Of a DNA stretch of 64,000 nt, positions 60,801 through 64,000 are shown piece by piece; within the stretch, counting starts at the first letter, position 1, and each line of letters starts with the position of its first letter. The translations under genes were made by a program, and so were the position numbers. The notes under the pieces were generated by a model. It saw only the letters and a program-made list of their open reading frames with translations, was not told the origin of the DNA and did not search any database. The DNA comes from Fremontodendron californicum (lineage: Eukaryota > Streptophyta > Magnoliopsida > Malvales > Malvaceae). The DNA lies in the NCBI GenBank assembly GCA_030761205.1, contig JAULJL010000002.1, positions 25,585,010 to 25,649,009 of the forward strand. The letters are read 5' to 3'.

Positions 60801-60994
60801 TGATGTGTTTTAAGCCATTTAGAAGTATTCATTCTGAACAAGGTCTGAGTAAGGGAGACTTGAGACATACCTTGTCAGTTTGATTTCTTCTTTCAAAAAA
60901 AAAAAGTTTGTTGTGTTTTAAGCAATTTAGAAGTATTCATTCTGAACAAGGTCTGAGTAAGGGAGACTTGAGACATACCTTGTCAGTTTGATTT
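60801..60994 (+). repeat. Two ~85-bp direct repeats just after LOG in E
   Basis: 60801-60885 and 60909-60994 are almost identical ('agaagtattcattctgaaca', 'gggagacttgagacatacct'), each preceded by an A run. Both resemble part of the small ORF upstream of LOG at the protein level. Confidence 0.88.
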
Positions 60995-62711
60995 TAATCT
61001 TTTTATGTTTACTTGTTAATTTTTGTTTAGTATTTTAGGATTATTTAGGTTGCATGAGTTTGTTTTGTTTTGAGTCTTAGTTATTCCTATTCTTATGTTA
61101 TTAGTTCTTTTCTCTTACACATGATTCTTTCATTTGGGTTAATAGACTTACATTGAGAACAATGTAAGAATTAAGTGTGGGGGGAACGATTTAGGATTTC
61201 TTTTATTTTTGTCTACTATTTTTTTTTATGAGTCTTTATTATTATTTTTTTTTATGTGTTCTAGTTCCTTTTTAATACAATGATGAGATATGAATTGCAT
61301 AAGTCTAAAACAGATTTATTAGTGAGAAGATTTTCATGAGAATTGAGCTTGATGTCAACCTTTTTATGAGCCAATGCTAATATGATATGTTGATTGAGAA
61401 AGAAGCATGTTTAGACTTAATCTGACTTGTATAATCATCCTTGTGAGTTTTTGAGCCTATAATGATTGATGCATTATACAAATCAATCTAATTTCTTTCT
61501 TGAGTGCTCTTATGATTACATGATTCTCTAGAACTTGCTTTAAACCGTTTGAGACTATATTGATACATGTGACAACATGAATATGATAGAGGCATTAGGA
61601 TTATAACCAGAGCCAAACAGCCATCCATTATTAATGTTCTAAGAGAACATCCCCACTAGTGAGCCAATTTGAGCCTACATTAAATATGCTATTTTATTGG
61701 TAACCAGAACTTACACCTAGCCTAAATATACTTATATCCTTACCCTTGTTCTAAAGATGCATTATATATTTTGAGACATATTGCAAAAACAAGGGATACT
61801 TTTTGAAAATTTGGGTTAGAACGAAAGATAAGTGTGGGGGAGGAGAGAGGCAAAAGTCAAGAGAAAAAGAAAGGATCATTGTCAAATACATTCCCATATT
61901 AAAAAAAAAAAAAAAAATCTTCTCTTGAACTTCTAGTTAAAGTAAAGAAAAAGATGTTACAAAGTTAGTTAGAATGAAGCAAAGGCTCAACATGAATATT
62001 TAGCCTATGTTATTATGTGCTTTATAAGAGTTTTGAGAAGTTTTATTTGTATGATCTTATTATGTCTCTAAACTCTATGAACTCTTTGGAACCTTTGTGA
62101 TATCTTTATCCTTTTGTTCTTTAACCACATTATAACCCTTTGGCCCCATTACAACCTTGAAAAAAGACCTCTTGATTTATGAAGTTGTATGATCTAAATA
62201 GTGGAGAATAGGTGGACAAGCAAGCATATGGTAGAATTGTTTTCATGAGATTGATTGAGTGTAAACACTTTACCACTACTTTAAAGAGTGAAAATCATGA
62301 CAGTATAGTGAGAAGTTGAGATTAAGTTGAATATGCACTATTTTGATTGAAATATGTTATGTTAATATTGGCTTAACTCATTTATTTACATTCAAGCATG
62401 AATTTTTGTGAAATTCTTTGAGCTATTGATTAGTTTATAAGACTTGTTCAAAGATTGTCTCTAATTTATATTGAAAGGATTAGGAGTAAATATTTTTAGT
62501 GTATGTAGTTTACTTATATTTTAGTTTTTCAATGTTTGTGGGTATCGTTCTAGCAAACCCTCACGAGACTAAACTCGTCCACTAGGGACACCTAGGGGTT
62601 TAAAGGCTTGTGTCACATGCTAAGTGCCACCGTGATTTCCAACGAAATAGATTAGATTAGATTTTTTTATTTTATTTTTATTGAGTCGTTGCTAGGGACT
62701 AGCAACAATCT
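60995..62711 (+). other. 3' non-coding region of E
   Basis: No gene is visible. Two purine-tract-like motifs, 'aagtgtgggggg' (61173-61184) and 'aagtgtggggg' (61830-61840), repeat the sequence next to the 3' LTR. Such 'taagtgtggggg' motifs are common in Athila-type 3' regions. A long A run lies at 61901-61917. Confidence 0.7.
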
Positions 62712-62724
62712 AAGTGTGGGGGTG
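62712..62724 (+). promoter_or_regulatory. Polypurine tract of element E
   Basis: 'aagtgtgggggtg' directly precedes the TG of the 3' LTR at 62725. Confidence 0.7.
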
Positions 62725-64000
62725 TGATAACTCGTATAATTATATAGTTTTTAGTTATGTTTTATTATTGTTTTGTGTCAAATACGAGTTATTATTGCTT
62801 AGTCTACTTGTGTTTATGATCTTTTATATTTTTATGTAATTTGGTGTTTTTCACGAGTTTTTTTGAGTGATTTCAGATTACTAGGTTAAATCAAGAATTA
62901 AGGGCAAATTCAGTTCAGTTCCAGTTTCGACACCTTTTGTCATATCAGCTATATCTGGAGTTTCACTGAAGCATTAAGGCTGACATTTTTACAGTGCAAA
63001 GTTAAGAGGCATATCTATCTTTTTCATGTTTTACACTTCTTGAAACGGAGTCGTTTTCCCTAGCGAAATCGACCATCAAGTTGGCTGATGTGCAATGACG
63101 TCTGTGCTGACCTGTTTTGGTATTTTGACCATATCTTCCGATCCACATGAGAAAATGATCTGATTCCAACGGCTATGGATCCGTAACTGATAGGGGTATA
63201 TTTTTCGAGAAGACCATTTGATCAGATAGAGCCTCCAACATTGACAAAATCGACCATCAAGCTGGCTGATCAGAATTGTCATACAATATGACGAAAATTG
63301 TTAGAAAAATGCACCCACCTATTATACCTACCTTTGAAATTTATAAAGCTTGTCTCTTGTCATTTAGCTCTCCAAAATGTGTATAAATAGAGGGCCTTGG
63401 ATGAGCATTAAAGATACATTGGTAGGATATTAGCCATTGTAATAAAATTCTCTAAGTTTTCTTCTTCTTTCTTTTCTCTAGTTTTCTTTTTTTTTTTTTA
63501 TTTACTTATGCTTCTTACATTTCTTTTCATTTCATTCATATCTAGTATGTGTTGCTAATCATATTGTTGAGGTGATGAGGTGAAGCTTTTGGTAAATGCT
63601 AAGGTTAGTCTCTTAAACATGAGCTAAAATGAATCATCATTTATAAACACTAGTATAGATAATATTTTCTTTTGGTTTAAAATCATACTTGCAAAGTAGA
63701 GATCTTGATTCATTATTGACAATGAAAATGGCACAGTAAATGCTTGGTTTCATAACCTTGATTTGTTGTAGACATATACCTTGGCATAAGGAATGCTTGG
63801 ACTCTTTTTATGAGTTTTGAGGACACCAAATGAACATAATATCATATGCTATGGACGTTGGACAATTTGGACTGAATTGCTAAACCTTCCGATTGGAACC
63901 TCCTTTATGTGTGGATTTCAATTGTGTAATAAAACAAGATTAATCTTAGCATAACACCAAGAGTGGATTCTCTAACCTCAACATCTTTTCTTATTGTTTT
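62725..64000 (+). repeat. 3' LTR of element E, cut by the window end
   Basis: It aligns with 57559-58834. I counted about ten substitutions, all in the first 430 bases, and one extra T in a T run. Its last ~230 bp lie beyond the window. Confidence 0.9.

Larger units (their letters stand above)
57559..64000 (+). mobile_element. Element E: young non-autonomous Athila-like LTR element carrying a LOG gene
   Basis: Two direct repeats starting TGATAACTCG (57559 and 62725) flank 3.66 kb. The first is followed by a perfect tRNA-Asp PBS, and a G-rich tract precedes the second. PBS, the 'aagtgtggggg' motifs and LTR termini fit the Athila group. No gag, protease, RT or integrase is seen. The LTRs differ by about ten substitutions and one T-run indel over 1276 bp (about 99% identity by eye), so insertion was recent. 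It interrupts the LTR of element D. By the 5' LTR length the element should end near 64231; AAAGC (57554-57558) is the predicted target-site duplication. Confidence 0.88.

Overview
This window is plant nuclear DNA, most likely from a eudicot, made almost entirely of nested LTR retrotransposons. I found no ordinary single-copy host gene and no bacterial, organellar or CRISPR feature. Evidence for a plant: Tat/Ogre-type Ty3/gypsy proteins with two RNase H domains, a primer-binding site for a plant tRNA-Arg, an Athila-type element primed by tRNA-Asp, and a plant-type LOG cytokinin enzyme. The species cannot be fixed from sequence alone; the gag and integrase style looks Malvaceae-like to me, at low confidence.

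Layout. Element A (+, 1-12656) is an Ogre-like element cut by the window start. It has an intact gag (1602-3056), no protease or pol, a long translatable tandem repeat (5881-7590) and a 4.68 kb 3' LTR (7979-12656). A is inserted in the reverse transcriptase gene of element B (-, 12657-25309). B keeps its broken pol start, a protease/G-patch region, gag, ORF1, a tRNA-Arg primer site and a 4.61 kb 5' LTR (20700-25309). An AT-rich spacer (25310-26047) and a truncated LTR of another family (26048-26575) follow. Element C (+, 26576-46441) is the most complete: a 5' LTR lacking its first ~3.3 kb, PBS, ORF1, gag, protease, a ~209 bp intron, a long pol (RT, RNase H, archaeal-type RNase H, integrase), a 22-bp minisatellite and a full 5.04 kb 3' LTR. 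C sits inside element D (-, 46442-57558), which like A has ORF1 and gag but no pol. D's 5' LTR is interrupted at 57558/57559 by element E (+, 57559 to beyond the window).

Element E is the most notable object. It has ~1.5 kb LTRs about 99% identical to each other, a tRNA-Asp PBS and a purine-rich tract, but no recognisable gag or pol. Its internal region carries one intact, intronless, full-length LOG-type cytokinin riboside 5'-monophosphate phosphoribohydrolase ORF (60020-60667), flanked by three diverged copies of a short module. This looks like capture of a host cytokinin-activation gene by a young non-autonomous Athila-like element.

How the parts relate. A and D form a gag-only (pol-less) subfamily that shares LTRs and 3' non-coding sequence with the pol-bearing element C, so they would need enzymes from a C-like relative. 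B and C both show a short intron between the protease and RT regions whose removal keeps the reading frame, a known Ogre trait. All Ogre LTRs here share a conserved GC-rich box and most share a PBS-like motif near their 3' end. The orders of insertion A into B, C into D and E into D can be read from the interrupted reading frames and repeats.
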